From JAWXBK01 sp040878185 (GTDB lineage Bacteria > Pseudomonadota > Alphaproteobacteria > Dongiales > Dongiaceae): a DNA stretch of 64,000 nucleotides. Below are positions 18,362-27,349 of the stretch, piece by piece. Position 1 is the first letter of the stretch, and each line of letters begins with the position of its first letter. The notes beneath the pieces are model-generated. The model ran no database searches and was not told the origin of the DNA. It saw nothing but the letters and a program-made list of their open reading frames with translations. A program made the translations under genes and the position numbers. The stretch covers positions 1-64,000 of the forward strand of contig JBBDMS010000053.1 of assembly GCA_040878185.1 (NCBI GenBank), given 5' to 3'.

Positions 18362-19762
18362 CTAATACCGATAATATTCCGGTTTGAACGGACCCTTCTG
18401 GTCGACGCCGATATAGGCCGCCTGGTCGGCGCGCAGGGTCGTCAGCTTCGCGCCGAGCTTGTCGAGATGGAGCGATGCCACCTTCTCGTCGAGATGCTTC
18501 GGCAGCACATAGACCTTGCGCTCGTATTTCTTCGGATTCTGCCAGAGCTCCATCTGCGCGATCGTCTGGTTCGTAAAGCTCGCACTCATCACGAAGCTCG
18601 GATGGCCGGTGCCGCAGCCGAGATTAACCAGCCTGCCTTCCGCCAGCAGGATGATCCGGTTGCCGCCCGGGAATGCGATCTCGTCGACCTGCGGCTTGAT
18701 GTTGTTCCATTTCAAGTTCTTGAGCGCGGCCACCTGAATCTCATTGTCGAAATGGCCGATATTGCAGACGATCGCCCGATCCTTCATGGCGCGCATATGA
18801 TCGATGGTGATGACGTCGATGTTGCCGGTCGCGGTCACGAAGATATCGCCGCGCGGTGCGGCGTCTTCCATCGTGACGACCTCGTATCCTTCCATCGCCG
18901 CCTGCAGCGCGCAGATCGGATCGGCCTCGGTCACCAGGACGCGGCAGCCGGCATTGCGCAGCGATTCGGCCGAGCCCTTGCCGACATCGCCATAGCCGGC
19001 GACGACGGCGACCTTGCCGGCCATCATCACATCGGTTGCGCGGCGGATGCCGTCGACCAGACTTTCGCGGCAACCGTATTTGTTGTCGAACTTCGACTTG
19101 GTGACGCTGTCATTGACGTTGATCGCGGGGAACAGCAGCGTGCCGGCTTTCTCCATCTCGTAGAGCCGGTGCACGCCGGTCGTCGTTTCCTCGGTCACGC
19201 CGCGGATGTTCGAGCCGAGCTTGTCGTACCAGCCGGGATTCTTGTCGAGGGTGCGCGCCATCACCTTGAAGAGCGCCTCTTCTTCTTCGCTCTTCGGCTT
19301 CGAAATCAGTTTGCGATCTTTCGCGGCGCGAGGCCCGAGATGCACCAGCAGCGTCGCATCGCCGCCATCGTCGAGGATCATGTTCGGCCCGCCGCCGTCA
19401 TGCCATTCGAAGATGCGATGCGCATAGTCCCAATATTCCTCGAGCGTCTCGCCCTTGGTCGCAAAGACCGGCGTGCCCGTCTTCGCGATCGCAGCGGCGG
19501 CATGGTCCTGCGTCGAATAGATGTTGCAGGATGCCCAGCGCACCTCGGCGCCGAGCGCCTCGAGCGTGCGCACCAGCACGGCGGTCTGGATCGTCATATG
19601 CAGCGAACCCGCGACGCGCGCACCCTTGAGCGGCTGCTTCGCGCCGAACTCGTCGCGCAGTGCCATCAGCCCCGGCATCTCGGTCTCGGCCAGCGAGATT
19701 TCCTTCTCGCCCCATTCGGCGAGCCCGATGTCTTTCACGATGTAGTCGTTGCGCGCGGCCAT
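18362..19762 (-). CDS. ahcY: Adenosylhomocysteinase (S-adenosyl-L-homocysteine hydrolase)
   Basis: 466 residues from the ATG at 19762. MSIQ-type substrate loop GSLHMTIQTAVLVRTLEALGAEV, NAD-binding Rossmann motif VAGYGDVGKGSAESLRNAG near residue 255, and the invariant C-terminus KPEYYRY. It splits S-adenosylhomocysteine to adenosine and homocysteine, clearing the product inhibitor of methyltransferases. The longer open frame upstream (to 19984) is Arg/Pro-rich and rejected. A 220-bp leader separates it from ptsI. In several alphaproteobacteria ahcY follows the HPr/PTS genes, as here. Confidence 0.97.
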   Translation of the reverse strand: MAARNDYIVKDIGLAEWGEKEISLAETEMPGLMALRDEFGAKQPLKGARVAGSLHMTIQTAVLVRTLEALGAEVRWASCNIYSTQDHAAAAIAKTGTPVFATKGETLEEYWDYAHRIFEWHDGGGPNMILDDGGDATLLVHLGPRAAKDRKLISKPKSEEEEALFKVMARTLDKNPGWYDKLGSNIRGVTEETTTGVHRLYEMEKAGTLLFPAINVNDSVTKSKFDNKYGCRESLVDGIRRATDVMMAGKVAVVAGYGDVGKGSAESLRNAGCRVLVTEADPICALQAAMEGYEVVTMEDAAPRGDIFVTATGNIDVITIDHMRAMKDRAIVCNIGHFDNEIQVAALKNLKWNNIKPQVDEIAFPGGNRIILLAEGRLVNLGCGTGHPSFVMSASFTNQTIAQMELWQNPKKYERKVYVLPKHLDEKVASLHLDKLGAKLTTLRADQAAYIGVDQKGPFKPEYYRY

Positions 19763-19960
19763 GACGGTCGATCTCCGGTTGGGTTGTCGCGGTCTCTCGT
19801 GACGGGAAGGCGGCGGAAACAAGCCGCGCCGGGTGATAGCAGCGGACCCGGAGCGGCGCAACGGGAGGCCCTGGCGCCGGCCTTCGCCCGATGGCTCGGA
19901 CCACCCGGCCCCAAGATCGGGCGCGCGATACGCTGCGATTCGCCTTGACAAAATATGCGT

Positions 19961-19989
19961 ATTATACGTTAATCTGCGGCACACTCAGG
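19961..19989 (-). promoter_or_regulatory. Possible ahcY promoter
   Basis: On the minus strand TATAAT (19966-19961) stands 17 bp from CCTGAG (19989-19984), in an unusually AT-rich patch between ptsI and ahcY. The -35 match is poor and overlaps the ptsI stop. I looked for a SAH or SAM riboswitch in the 200-nt leader and saw no convincing motif. Confidence 0.35.
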
Positions 19990-21760
19990 CGAGGCTGTTG
20001 AAATCGTCCAGCAGCGTGGTGATCCGTCCGGAATCGGTCTGCTCCATGATCACCTGCGCGCAGCGGATCGCAGACAGCAAGTCCATCTGGCGGATGCGCT
20101 GCTTCACCCGCGGCAGCGAATTCGCGGTCATCGAGAGTTCGCGAATGCCGAGCCCGATCAGGAGCGGCGCATAGCGCGGATCGCCGGCGATCTCGCCGCA
20201 AACGCTGATCGGGATGCGCGCGCGCAAGGCCGCTTCGGTCGTGAACTGGATCAGACGCAGTACGGCTGGGTGCAGCGGGTTATAGAGATGCGCCACCTGC
20301 TCGTCGCCGCGGTCGATCGCAAGCGTGTATTGTGTCAAATCGTTGGTACCGATCGCGAAGAATTCGGAAACCTGCGCCAGCGCGTCGGCGGCGAGTGCGG
20401 CACCCGGCACCTCGATCATCACGCCGAGCTGCGGCAGCGGATCGGCGAACGCCAGCTTGCGACGCTTCAGGCGCTTGACCGTCGCCATCATCGACTGGCG
20501 CACCGCGCGTACCTCGCTCACGGCCGAGACCATCGGCAGGAGGATGCGCACCGGACCGTGCGCCGAGGCGCGCAGGATCGCCGCGAGCTGGGTATCGAGC
20601 AAGGAAGGTTCGCGCAGCGACAAACGGATCGCGCGCAGGCCGAGCGCCGGATTGGCTGCATCGCCGAACCGGTCGGCCAATGACGCGGCGAGCTTGTCGG
20701 CACCGAGATCGAGTGTGCGGATGGTGACCGTCTTGCCGTCCATCGCCTCGACGATGGTCTTGAGCCCTTCATATTGCTCGTCCTCGTCGGGCAGATCGGG
20801 CCGGTTCATGAACATGAACTCGCTGCGCAGAAGGCCGACACCTTCAGCACCGTTGAGCAGCGCCTGCTCGAATTCGCGCGGCAGTTCGAGATTGGCCGCG
20901 AGCCCGATCGTGGTGCCGTCCCGTGTCACTGCGGGCAGACGGCGCAACCGCGCGAGCTGGCGCTCGAGCCGGTCACGCGCCTCGCGCCGGCGCTGGTAGC
21001 GGCGCTGCGTGGCCGCGGTGGGATTGACGATGACGACGCCCGCATCGCCGTCGACGACCAGCAGATCACCCGCCTGCACCCGACCGATCAGCTCGGTCGC
21101 ACCGAGCACCGCCGGCAGACCGAGCGAGCGGGCCATGATCGCGGTGTGGCTTTCGGCGCCGCCGAGCACCGCGGCGATGCCGGCGATGCGCTTGGGGTCC
21201 ATCAGCGCGGTATCGGCCGGCGTCAGTTCTTCCGCGATGACGATCGAGCCCTCGACCGCATGCGCATAGGCCTCGTAGGGCGTCTGCGTCAGGTTGCGGA
21301 TCAGCCGGTCGCCGACCTCGCGGATGTCCTGCGCGCGGGCGGCGAGATAGGGATCGTCCATGGCCGCGAAGTCGGCTGCGACTTTCGAGATTTCCTTGAG
21401 CACCGCCGCTTCGGCATTGATCCGTTGCTCGACGATGCGTTTCTCGGCGCCGCGCAGGATGCGGCTGCCGGTGAGCATGTGCCGATGCGCATCGAGCAGG
21501 AACCCGACCTCTTCGCGCGCGGCGGCGGGCAGCGCTTCCGATTTGGTGCGCAGTTTGGCGAGCTGTTTCTGCGCCTTGGCGACCGCGCTGCGGAAGCGTG
21601 CCAGCTCTTCGTCGACCGCGTCGGGCTCGATCTCGTATTCCGGCACCGAGACGCGCCCGTCCTCGACCACATGGGCTGGTCCGATCGCGATGCCGGGCGC
21701 GACGCCGAGGCCTTCGAAGATCTCTTCCTTGCCGGGCTTTTCCTTGGTCGCGCGGGCCAT
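19985..21760 (-). CDS. ptsI: Phosphoenolpyruvate-protein phosphotransferase (PTS Enzyme I)
   Basis: 591 residues without an N-terminal GAF domain, so EI rather than PtsP (EI-Ntr). The phosphorylated His is in GGAESHTAIMARSLGLP (His205); the PEP-binding domain shows EGVGLLRSEFMFMNR, NPALGLRAIRL, FFAIGTNDLTQYTLA, and the C-terminal active-site Cys in ISVCGEIAGDP. It transfers phosphate from PEP to HPr, encoded immediately upstream. No sugar-specific EIIBC is visible in the window, so the relay is probably regulatory. The start lies 4 bp after the ptsH stop. Confidence 0.93.
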   Translation of the reverse strand: MARATKEKPGKEEIFEGLGVAPGIAIGPAHVVEDGRVSVPEYEIEPDAVDEELARFRSAVAKAQKQLAKLRTKSEALPAAAREEVGFLLDAHRHMLTGSRILRGAEKRIVEQRINAEAAVLKEISKVAADFAAMDDPYLAARAQDIREVGDRLIRNLTQTPYEAYAHAVEGSIVIAEELTPADTALMDPKRIAGIAAVLGGAESHTAIMARSLGLPAVLGATELIGRVQAGDLLVVDGDAGVVIVNPTAATQRRYQRRREARDRLERQLARLRRLPAVTRDGTTIGLAANLELPREFEQALLNGAEGVGLLRSEFMFMNRPDLPDEDEQYEGLKTIVEAMDGKTVTIRTLDLGADKLAASLADRFGDAANPALGLRAIRLSLREPSLLDTQLAAILRASAHGPVRILLPMVSAVSEVRAVRQSMMATVKRLKRRKLAFADPLPQLGVMIEVPGAALAADALAQVSEFFAIGTNDLTQYTLAIDRGDEQVAHLYNPLHPAVLRLIQFTTEAALRARIPISVCGEIAGDPRYAPLLIGLGIRELSMTANSLPRVKQRIRQMDLLSAIRCAQVIMEQTDSGRITTLLDDFNSLA

Positions 21761-21764
21761 CGGC

Positions 21765-22049
21765 TCAGGTTTCCCCGAAGCCGGAATCGACCAGAGCGGC
21801 GACCGCCGTCAGCGCCTCTTTTGCGTCGGGTCCTTTCGCGGTCAGCACGAGGATGCTGCCCGGCGCGGCCGCCAGCATCATCAGCCCCATGATCGAGCGG
21901 CCGGAGACCGACATGCCGTCTTTCTCGACCATCACCTCGGCGTCGAGGGTCGAGAGCGTCTGGACCAGTTTTGCGGCGGCGCGCGCATGCAACCCGCGCT
22001 CGTTGCGGATGCGGACATTGCGAACCAGTGGCGTCGTGGTGGCGTCCAT
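21765..22049 (-). CDS. ptsH: Phosphocarrier protein HPr
   Basis: 94 residues from the ATG at 22049. The EI phosphorylation site is His21 in ERGLHARAAAKL, and the HPr-kinase serine is Ser52 in SVSGRSIMGLMML; the 31-residue interval equals that of classical His15/Ser46. HPr carries phosphate from EI to EIIA and, when Ser-phosphorylated by HprK, becomes a regulatory signal. Both sites are intact and hprK is in the same cluster, so dual control is likely. A longer N-terminal extension in frame lacks HPr character. Confidence 0.93.
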   Translation of the reverse strand: MDATTTPLVRNVRIRNERGLHARAAAKLVQTLSTLDAEVMVEKDGMSVSGRSIMGLMMLAAAPGSILVLTAKGPDAKEALTAVAALVDSGFGET

Positions 22050-22074
22050 GCAGTCCTGGTGCGATCTCGCGCGG

Positions 22075-22500
22075 TCAGTGGCTTGCCGTCTTGCGGCCGC
22101 CCTCCTGAGCAAGCAGTTGCGAAGCGACGTTGATGTATTTGCGACCGGCCTCCTGCGCACGGGTGACCGAGTCGGCCAGCGTTGAATCCTTGCGCACGCT
22201 GGCGAGCTTGATCAGCATCGGCAAGTTGACGCCGGCGATCACCTCGACATTGGCGCGGTCGAGCACCGAGATCGCGAGATTGGAGGGCGTGCCGCCGAAC
22301 ATGTCGGTGAGCAGAACTACGCCGTCGCCGGTATCGACTTCGCCGACCCGTTCGATGATTTCGGCGCGTCGCTTTTCCATGTTGTCGTCCGCATCGATGC
22401 AGACCGCGGCGACCTGCTGTTGCGGCCCGACCACGTGCTCGAGTGCGGCCAGAAATTCGGCCGCGAGGCGGCCGTGCGTCACCAGGACGATGCCGATCAT
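22075..22500 (-). CDS. PTS EIIA component, mannose/fructose family (EIIA-Man type, ManX/PtsM-like)
   Basis: 141 residues of a single EIIA-Man domain. The phosphorylated His is in MIGIVLVTHG (His9), and LLTDMFGGTPSNLAI near residues 64-78 is family-diagnostic. No EIIB, C or D is attached or adjacent; in alphaproteobacteria this stand-alone EIIA is the regulatory output of the HprK-HPr relay. The start overlaps the rapZ stop (ATGA at 22500-22497). Confidence 0.93.
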   Translation of the reverse strand: MIGIVLVTHGRLAAEFLAALEHVVGPQQQVAAVCIDADDNMEKRRAEIIERVGEVDTGDGVVLLTDMFGGTPSNLAISVLDRANVEVIAGVNLPMLIKLASVRKDSTLADSVTRAQEAGRKYINVASQLLAQEGGRKTASH

Positions 22501-23525
22501 GCCGTCGCTCCCTTGGCGTTGGATGAAAATGCCGGCGCGGCGGACTCCGCCTCCGCCCGGTCGTGTGCGGGCCCGTCTTCGAGACCCCGCCCCAGATCGC
22601 GGTGGGTGAGACTGGCCGCATGGCCGGCGCGATGCAAGACCCCGGCGAGGCGCTCGGCCACCGCGACCGAACGATGCCGGCCGCCGGTGCAGCCTATCGC
22701 GATGGTGAGATACGCCTTGCCCTCCGCCTCGTAGCGGGGCAGCAGCGGCAGGATCAGCCGATCGAGCGCAGCGCAGAAATCGTCATAACCGGGATCGCCG
22801 GCGACGAACGCCGCGACCGCCGGATCGGTGCCGGACAGCGGACCGAGCACCGGATCGTAATGCGGGTTTCGCAGGAAGCGCACGTCGAACACCAGATCGG
22901 ATTCGCGCGGTACGCCGTGACGATAGGAAAACGAGACGATCGAGATCGTCATGCCCGGTGCCGCGGCCGGCGCGAAATGCCCTTCGAGCACACGGCGCAG
23001 ATCGGTCGGCGCGAAGTCGGTTGTATCGATCACCAGATCGGCTTCGGCGCGCAGCGGTTCGGTCAGTTCGCGTTCGCGCCGAATGCCGTCGGCGACGGGA
23101 CGATCCGGCGCGAGCGGATGGCGGCGGCGCGTCGCCGCGAAACGACGCAGCAGCGCCTCGGGCAGGGCGAGCAGATAGACAAGACGCACACCGGCCCCGG
23201 TTTCGGCGCCGATCGCGGCGAGACCGTCGAGCAGTTCATGCACCGCGAAATCGCGCGTGCGGCAATCGATGCCGACGGCGAGCGGTCGCGCACCGGCTGC
23301 GGTCGCGAGGCCGGGCAAAAGCGCGAGCGGAAGATTGTCTACCGTCTCGTAGCCGAGATCCTCGAGGATCTTGAGTGCGGTGGTCAGTCCGGCACCGGCG
23401 AGCCCCGTCACCACAATCAGCGGCGACCCGCCGCGGGTTCCGGCGCCGCCAGCGTCTGCGGTGCCGATGCTTCCGGTCCCGACACTTCCGGTCCCAACAC
23501 TTCCGGTCTTTGAACGATCGGTCAT
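22497..23525 (-). CDS. rapZ: RapZ-like RNase adapter / nucleotide-binding protein with substituted Walker A
   Basis: 342 residues. The RapZ core starts near residue 35 with LIVVTGLAGAGLTTALKILEDLGYETVDNLP; the C-terminal domain carries SFSYRHGVP, DVRFLRNPHYDP, and IGCTGGRHRSVAVAE. Two oddities: the P-loop Lys is Leu (GAGLTT instead of GAGKS or the GAGR seen in many alphaproteobacterial RapZ proteins), and the N-terminus is a Gly/Ser/Val/Thr repeat encoded by three 15-bp units. The C-terminal RNA/partner-binding domain appears intact. It overlaps both hprK and the EIIA gene by 4 bp. Confidence 0.9.
   Translation of the reverse strand: MTDRSKTGSVGTGSVGTGSIGTADAGGAGTRGGSPLIVVTGLAGAGLTTALKILEDLGYETVDNLPLALLPGLATAAGARPLAVGIDCRTRDFAVHELLDGLAAIGAETGAGVRLVYLLALPEALLRRFAATRRRHPLAPDRPVADGIRRERELTEPLRAEADLVIDTTDFAPTDLRRVLEGHFAPAAAPGMTISIVSFSYRHGVPRESDLVFDVRFLRNPHYDPVLGPLSGTDPAVAAFVAGDPGYDDFCAALDRLILPLLPRYEAEGKAYLTIAIGCTGGRHRSVAVAERLAGVLHRAGHAASLTHRDLGRGLEDGPAHDRAEAESAAPAFSSNAKGATA
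23466..23510 (-). repeat. Three 15-bp tandem repeats in the rapZ 5' coding region
   Basis: Units 23466-23480, 23481-23495 and 23496-23510 share the core CTTCCGGTCCC with one to three differences each. They encode repeated G-S-(V/I)-G-T pentapeptides. Because 15 is a multiple of 3, gain or loss of a unit would keep the reading frame. Confidence 0.85.
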
Positions 23526-23995
23526 GGAGCGGCGATTATACCCGCCGCCACGGCCCGCACCATGAGGCGGACCCGGGCCGGGGCCGAGGCTTCGAACGGG
23601 TCGAGCCGGCAGAGCGGCAGGTGAATCCCGGCCAACAGCACGGCTTCGCGCTCGGGCAGCCGCTCCGGATGGCCGCCCGGCATCAGATCGACCACAAGCC
23701 GCACCGCGGCGGTCGCGATCGTCGGCACCGGCAGAATGCCAAGACCGCGCATCTCGATGCGCCCGCGGCAGGTTGGCGGCGCGGTGGCCGGCAAGGTCGC
23801 CATCAGCCGTCCGTCTTCGGGCTCGAGGGCAACGATATCGTCGGCGACCAGGAACGCGCCGCCATCGATCAGCCGGAGAGCGAGATCGGATTTGCCGGCG
23901 CCGGCCGGTCCGCGCAGCAGCACACCGCAGCCGTCGATCGCCACGCAGGTCGCGTGCGCGAGCAGCGGCAGCGTCGGCGCAGGCTCAGTCATCAT
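23522..23995 (-). CDS. hprK: HPr kinase/phosphorylase, short alphaproteobacterial form
   Basis: 157 residues containing only the C-terminal catalytic domain, as is normal in alphaproteobacteria. The P-loop RGPAGAGKSDLALRL places Lys35/Ser36; FLVADDIVAL and a CRGRIEMRGLGIL segment match the HprK signature region. It phosphorylates HPr on Ser52, linking metabolic state to the PTS relay. It overlaps chvG by 11 bp and rapZ by 4 bp. Confidence 0.92.
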   Translation of the reverse strand: MMTEPAPTLPLLAHATCVAIDGCGVLLRGPAGAGKSDLALRLIDGGAFLVADDIVALEPEDGRLMATLPATAPPTCRGRIEMRGLGILPVPTIATAAVRLVVDLMPGGHPERLPEREAVLLAGIHLPLCRLDPFEASAPARVRLMVRAVAAGIIAAP

Positions 23996-25691
23996 CGGCT
24001 GCGGGCAGAGTCAACATGAAGCGCGCGCCGATGATCCGATCGTTTGCATCGAAGATGTTCGACGCCTCGATCGTGCCGCCATGCGCCTCGACGATCTGCT
24101 TCGAGATCGAAAGTCCGAGCCCGGAATGCGAGCCGAATTTTTCGCCCTGCGGCCGCTCGCTGTAGAAGCGATCGAAGATCGCCTTGAGCTTGCCCGGCGG
24201 AATGCCCGGCCCCTGGTCGGAAACGATGACCCGGACCGTGTCGCCGAGCCGCGCGCAGGCCAGAAGGATTTCGCCGTCCGGCGGGCTGAACGACACGGCG
24301 TTCTGCAGGAGGTTGCGCAGCACCTGGACCAGCCGGCCCTCGTTGCCGCGCACCGCCAATGCCTGATGCGCCGTTATTTCGAGATTCAGATGCGGCCCGG
24401 CGCCGTCATGCGCCGTCTCGTGCAGATCGACCAAGGTTGCCAGCATCCGGCCGAGATCGACCGGCTCCATCTCGCTGCGCGACATTTCGGCATCGACCCG
24501 CGATGCCTCGGAGATGTCGCTGATCAGCCGGTCGAGCCGCTGCACGTCGTCGAGGATGACGCTCATCAGTTTGCGCTGCTGCGCCGGATCCTCGATCCGG
24601 GCGACGGTTTCGACCGCGCTGCGCAGCGAGGTCAGCGGGTTCTTGATCTCGTGCGCAACGTCGGCGGCGAAGCGTTCGATCGCATCCATGCGCTGCCACA
24701 AGGCCTCTGTCATGTCGCGCAGCGCACCGGACAGCTCGCCGATCTCGTCCTGCCGTCTCGAGAAGTTCGGCAGTTGCGTTTCGCGCCCATGGCCGCGCCG
24801 CACCAGTTCGGCCGCATCGGCGAGGCGCCGGATCGGCCGGGCGATCGTGCCGGCCAGATAGAGCGACAGCATGACCGTGACGAACAGCCCGACACCGAAC
24901 ACGGCCAGGATATTGAAGCGCAGACTGCGCACCGATTCCTCGATGCCGGTACCCTCGATGCTGAGCATCAGCGAGCCGAGCACCTGCCGGTATCGCTGGA
25001 TCGGCACCGCCGCCGACAAGACCAGCCGCCCGTCCTCGTCCTCGCGTACGATGCTGCCCGGTTCGCCGGTCAGCGCCTGCATCACCTCGCCATAGTCGTT
25101 CGCCCGTTGCTCCGGCCGTTCGCTGTAGAGCGGCCGCTGGTCGCGATCGGGCAGGATCGAGACGACCCAGTCGTAGAGATCGTTCATCAATCGGCTGAAC
25201 AGATCGGCCGGCCAGTTCGGCGGCGGCAGCGTTTCGATCTCGACGATACCGGCGGGTCCGGCGAGGCGGAACGAATCGGCGATCAGGCTCTCATCCTGAT
25301 CGAACACGCGGGCACGCGACTCGGCCGGATCGACCAGGCGCCGCAAGGTTGCGCGCGTCGCCTCGACCAGCAGCCGTTCGTCGCCGAGCGGCCCGGTCAC
25401 GACGCCGCTGGTCGCGATCGCACCCGAAATCAGTTCCGCTTCGGTGCGCAGCGAAGCAAGCCGGCTGCGAATCAGGTCGTCGCGATACTCGTCGAGATAC
25501 AGCAGACCGGCGACCGGAATGGCGATCGCCAGCACGTTCAATGTCAGGATGCGCAGCGTGAGCGGCGAGAAGCGACGACGGCGGTAGGGCACGCGCGCGC
25601 CGCTGCGGCGGCGCGCTTTATCGAACACGGCCGCGGTTTCGGCCGGGTCGGACGACAAGGTGTCGCGCTCGCGGCGCGCTTGCAGATTCAT
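23985..25691 (-). CDS. chvG: Sensor histidine kinase ChvG (ExoS-like)
   Basis: 568 residues. An N-terminal Arg-rich cytoplasmic tail and first membrane helix (TLRILTLNVLAIAIPVAGLLY) are followed by a periplasmic sensing domain of about 220 residues and a second helix (LAVFGVGLFVTVMLSLYLAG). HAMP, the H-box FAADVAHEIKNPLTSLRSA, and ATPase boxes (NLLQNAVSF, VSDQGPGIP, HSGLGLSISKQI) come next. ChvG senses envelope or acid stress and phosphorylates ChvI, encoded just upstream. Confidence 0.93.
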   Translation of the reverse strand: MNLQARRERDTLSSDPAETAAVFDKARRRSGARVPYRRRRFSPLTLRILTLNVLAIAIPVAGLLYLDEYRDDLIRSRLASLRTEAELISGAIATSGVVTGPLGDERLLVEATRATLRRLVDPAESRARVFDQDESLIADSFRLAGPAGIVEIETLPPPNWPADLFSRLMNDLYDWVVSILPDRDQRPLYSERPEQRANDYGEVMQALTGEPGSIVREDEDGRLVLSAAVPIQRYRQVLGSLMLSIEGTGIEESVRSLRFNILAVFGVGLFVTVMLSLYLAGTIARPIRRLADAAELVRRGHGRETQLPNFSRRQDEIGELSGALRDMTEALWQRMDAIERFAADVAHEIKNPLTSLRSAVETVARIEDPAQQRKLMSVILDDVQRLDRLISDISEASRVDAEMSRSEMEPVDLGRMLATLVDLHETAHDGAGPHLNLEITAHQALAVRGNEGRLVQVLRNLLQNAVSFSPPDGEILLACARLGDTVRVIVSDQGPGIPPGKLKAIFDRFYSERPQGEKFGSHSGLGLSISKQIVEAHGGTIEASNIFDANDRIIGARFMLTLPAADDD

Positions 25692-25742
25692 CGACGAGCG
25701 CCCCCTGCGCGCCGGACCCGCGGTCCCCCGACCGCGCCGGAA

Positions 25743-26444
25743 TCAGCTTTCCTTGTAGCGGTAGCCGACGCCGTAGAGCGTCTCGATATGCGAGAATTCC
25801 TGATCGACCGCCCGGAACTTCTTCCGCAGGCGCTTGATATGGCTGTCGATCGTGCGGTCGTCGACATAGATATGCTCGCCATAGGCCGCATCCATGAGCT
25901 GGTCCCGGCTTTTGACATGCCCCGGCCGCATCGCGAGCGCCTTCAGCAGCATGAACTCGGTGACGGTGAGCTCGATATCCTGGGTGCGCCAGCTCACGAA
26001 ATGCCGCGCCGGATCGATCATCAGATCGCCGCGGCGGATCGCTTCGGGACTGACTTCGTCGCTGTTGCCTTCGCGCACCGCCTGTTCGCGGCGCAGCAAC
26101 GTGCGGATACGTTCGATCAGCAGCCGCTGCGAGAACGGCTTCTTGATGTAGTCGTCGGCGCCCATGCGCAGGCCCATGATCTCGTCGACCTCGTCGTCCT
26201 TCGAGGTGAGGAAGATGACCGGCATCGCGCTCGACCGTCGGAGCCGCTCGAGCAGCTCCATCCCGTCCATGCGCGGCATCTTGATGTCGAGCACGGCGAG
26301 ATCCACCGGCTCGGCCGCGAGGCCGCGCAGCGCCTCGGCCCCGTCGGTGAAGGATCTGACGGTGAAGCCTTCCGCCTCGAGCGCCACGGTGACGGAGGCG
26401 AGGATGTTGCGGTCGTCGTCGACCAACGCGATGGTTTGCGGCAC
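25743..26444 (-). CDS. chvI: Response regulator ChvI (OmpR family)
   Basis: 233 residues from a GTG at 26444, giving the family-typical start MPQTIALVDDDRN; AGGGGAG lies about 10 bp upstream. Receiver domain with Asp53 in LAVLDIKMPRMDG and Lys in FLTSKDDE; C-terminal winged helix with DRTIDSHIKRLRKKF and ETLYGVGYRYKES. It is the DNA-binding partner of ChvG. The open frame continues upstream of the GTG, but that part is low-complexity and has no receiver-like features. Confidence 0.93.
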   Translation of the reverse strand: MPQTIALVDDDRNILASVTVALEAEGFTVRSFTDGAEALRGLAAEPVDLAVLDIKMPRMDGMELLERLRRSSAMPVIFLTSKDDEVDEIMGLRMGADDYIKKPFSQRLLIERIRTLLRREQAVREGNSDEVSPEAIRRGDLMIDPARHFVSWRTQDIELTVTEFMLLKALAMRPGHVKSRDQLMDAAYGEHIYVDDRTIDSHIKRLRKKFRAVDQEFSHIETLYGVGYRYKES

Positions 26445-26661
26445 GGCTTTGATGCTCCCCTGAGAGAAGGTAGGTAACCCCTTCGACGCTGCCAAGCTCG
26501 CCCTCAAACCCGGCGGGAATGCGGCATATTTCCGGCTTTCCCCGGCCGGGAGCGAGGTAATCCGGGGGTTTTGGCCTTGGCCGCTGGGTCGGCACTCGAC
26601 GGCCAGGGTGCGGCCGGCCGCCTTGTTGACCCGCCCCGACGCCCGCCCGAAAGTGCCGGGC

Positions 26662-27177
26662 ATGAACGAATCGACAGCCCGGAAACCGGCACCGATCCTG
26701 CCCGACGACAATGCGACGCTCGCCCGCCAGCTCATCGCCGATGCCGGCTATGCGGGTCTCGGCACCCGCCTCGCCGCCTCGCACGGCGACGGCGTGAAGC
26801 ACGACTGGGCCGGCTGGCCTTATACCTCGCTGGTCCAGGTGGCAAGCGACGCAGCCGGATTTCCGATCCTGCTGCTTTCCGATCTCGCGGAGCACTCCGC
26901 CAACATCGCGGGCAACGCGCAGGTCTCGCTCCTGTTCGACGGCACGGCCGGCTATGAGGATCCGCTCGCGGGCCCGCGTCTCACCTTGCTCGGCCACGCC
27001 GCCACGACAGCCGATCCGGCGATGCGCGAGCGGTTTCTCGCGCGCCACCCGAAGGCATCGCTTTATGCCGGATTCAAGGATTTCCGATTCTATCGCGTGA
27101 CGCCGCTGCGCGCGCATCTGGTCGCCGGCTTCGGCCGCATCCAATGGATCGAGAAGGGTGAACTGACGTCGGAGTAA
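26662..27177 (+). CDS. Pyridoxamine 5'-phosphate oxidase-fold flavoprotein (HugZ-like N-terminal domain)
   Basis: 171 residues of a split-barrel FMN-binding domain: GYAGLGTRLA, WPYTSLVQVASDAAGFPILLLSDLAEHSANI, QVSLLFDG, and a C-terminal FYRVTPLRAHLVAGFGRIQWI. The last motif is typical of proteins annotated as putative haem iron utilisation (HugZ family), although the C-terminal DUF2470 domain of full HugZ is missing. Start ATG at 26662 is chosen because the fold begins soon after. It is divergent from chvI. Confidence 0.82.
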   Translation: MNESTARKPAPILPDDNATLARQLIADAGYAGLGTRLAASHGDGVKHDWAGWPYTSLVQVASDAAGFPILLLSDLAEHSANIAGNAQVSLLFDGTAGYEDPLAGPRLTLLGHAATTADPAMRERFLARHPKASLYAGFKDFRFYRVTPLRAHLVAGFGRIQWIEKGELTSE

Positions 27178-27238
27178 GACGCCCGCTAACGAAGGCGGAC
27201 GCACGAAGATCTGGACGTCCCACAAACGACAAGCGCCC

Positions 27239-27248
27239 NNNNNNNNNN
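27239..27248. other. Assembly gap (10 N)
   Basis: Ten undetermined bases immediately precede a perfect 12-bp stem hairpin, which may be why assembly broke here. True gap length is unknown. Confidence 0.99.
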
Positions 27249-27286
27249 CCGCCGCACGGGGAGGGATTCGCGGTCCCGTGCGGCGG
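27249..27286 (-). terminator. Hairpin next to the assembly gap, possible terminator
   Basis: CCGCCGCACGGG (27249-27260) pairs perfectly with CCCGTGCGGCGG (27275-27286) around a 14-nt loop. It lies 63 bp past the end of the glycine-zipper lipoprotein gene. The sequence beyond it on the minus strand is lost in the N gap, so a T-tract cannot be checked. Confidence 0.5.
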
Positions 27287-27349
27287 CTTGGGGGAACGAC
27301 TGTGTCGAGGGGTGTTGCGGGACCCCCAGTTCAGTCGTTCGACGCCTCG

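Noticed and set aside
19763..19960. SAH or SAM riboswitch in the ahcY leader
   Set aside because: I could not find the conserved core motifs; only GC-rich sequence with no matching paired elements.
23736..26477. 913-codon plus-strand frame opposite chvG/chvI
   Set aside because: Antisense shadow with no recognisable domain.
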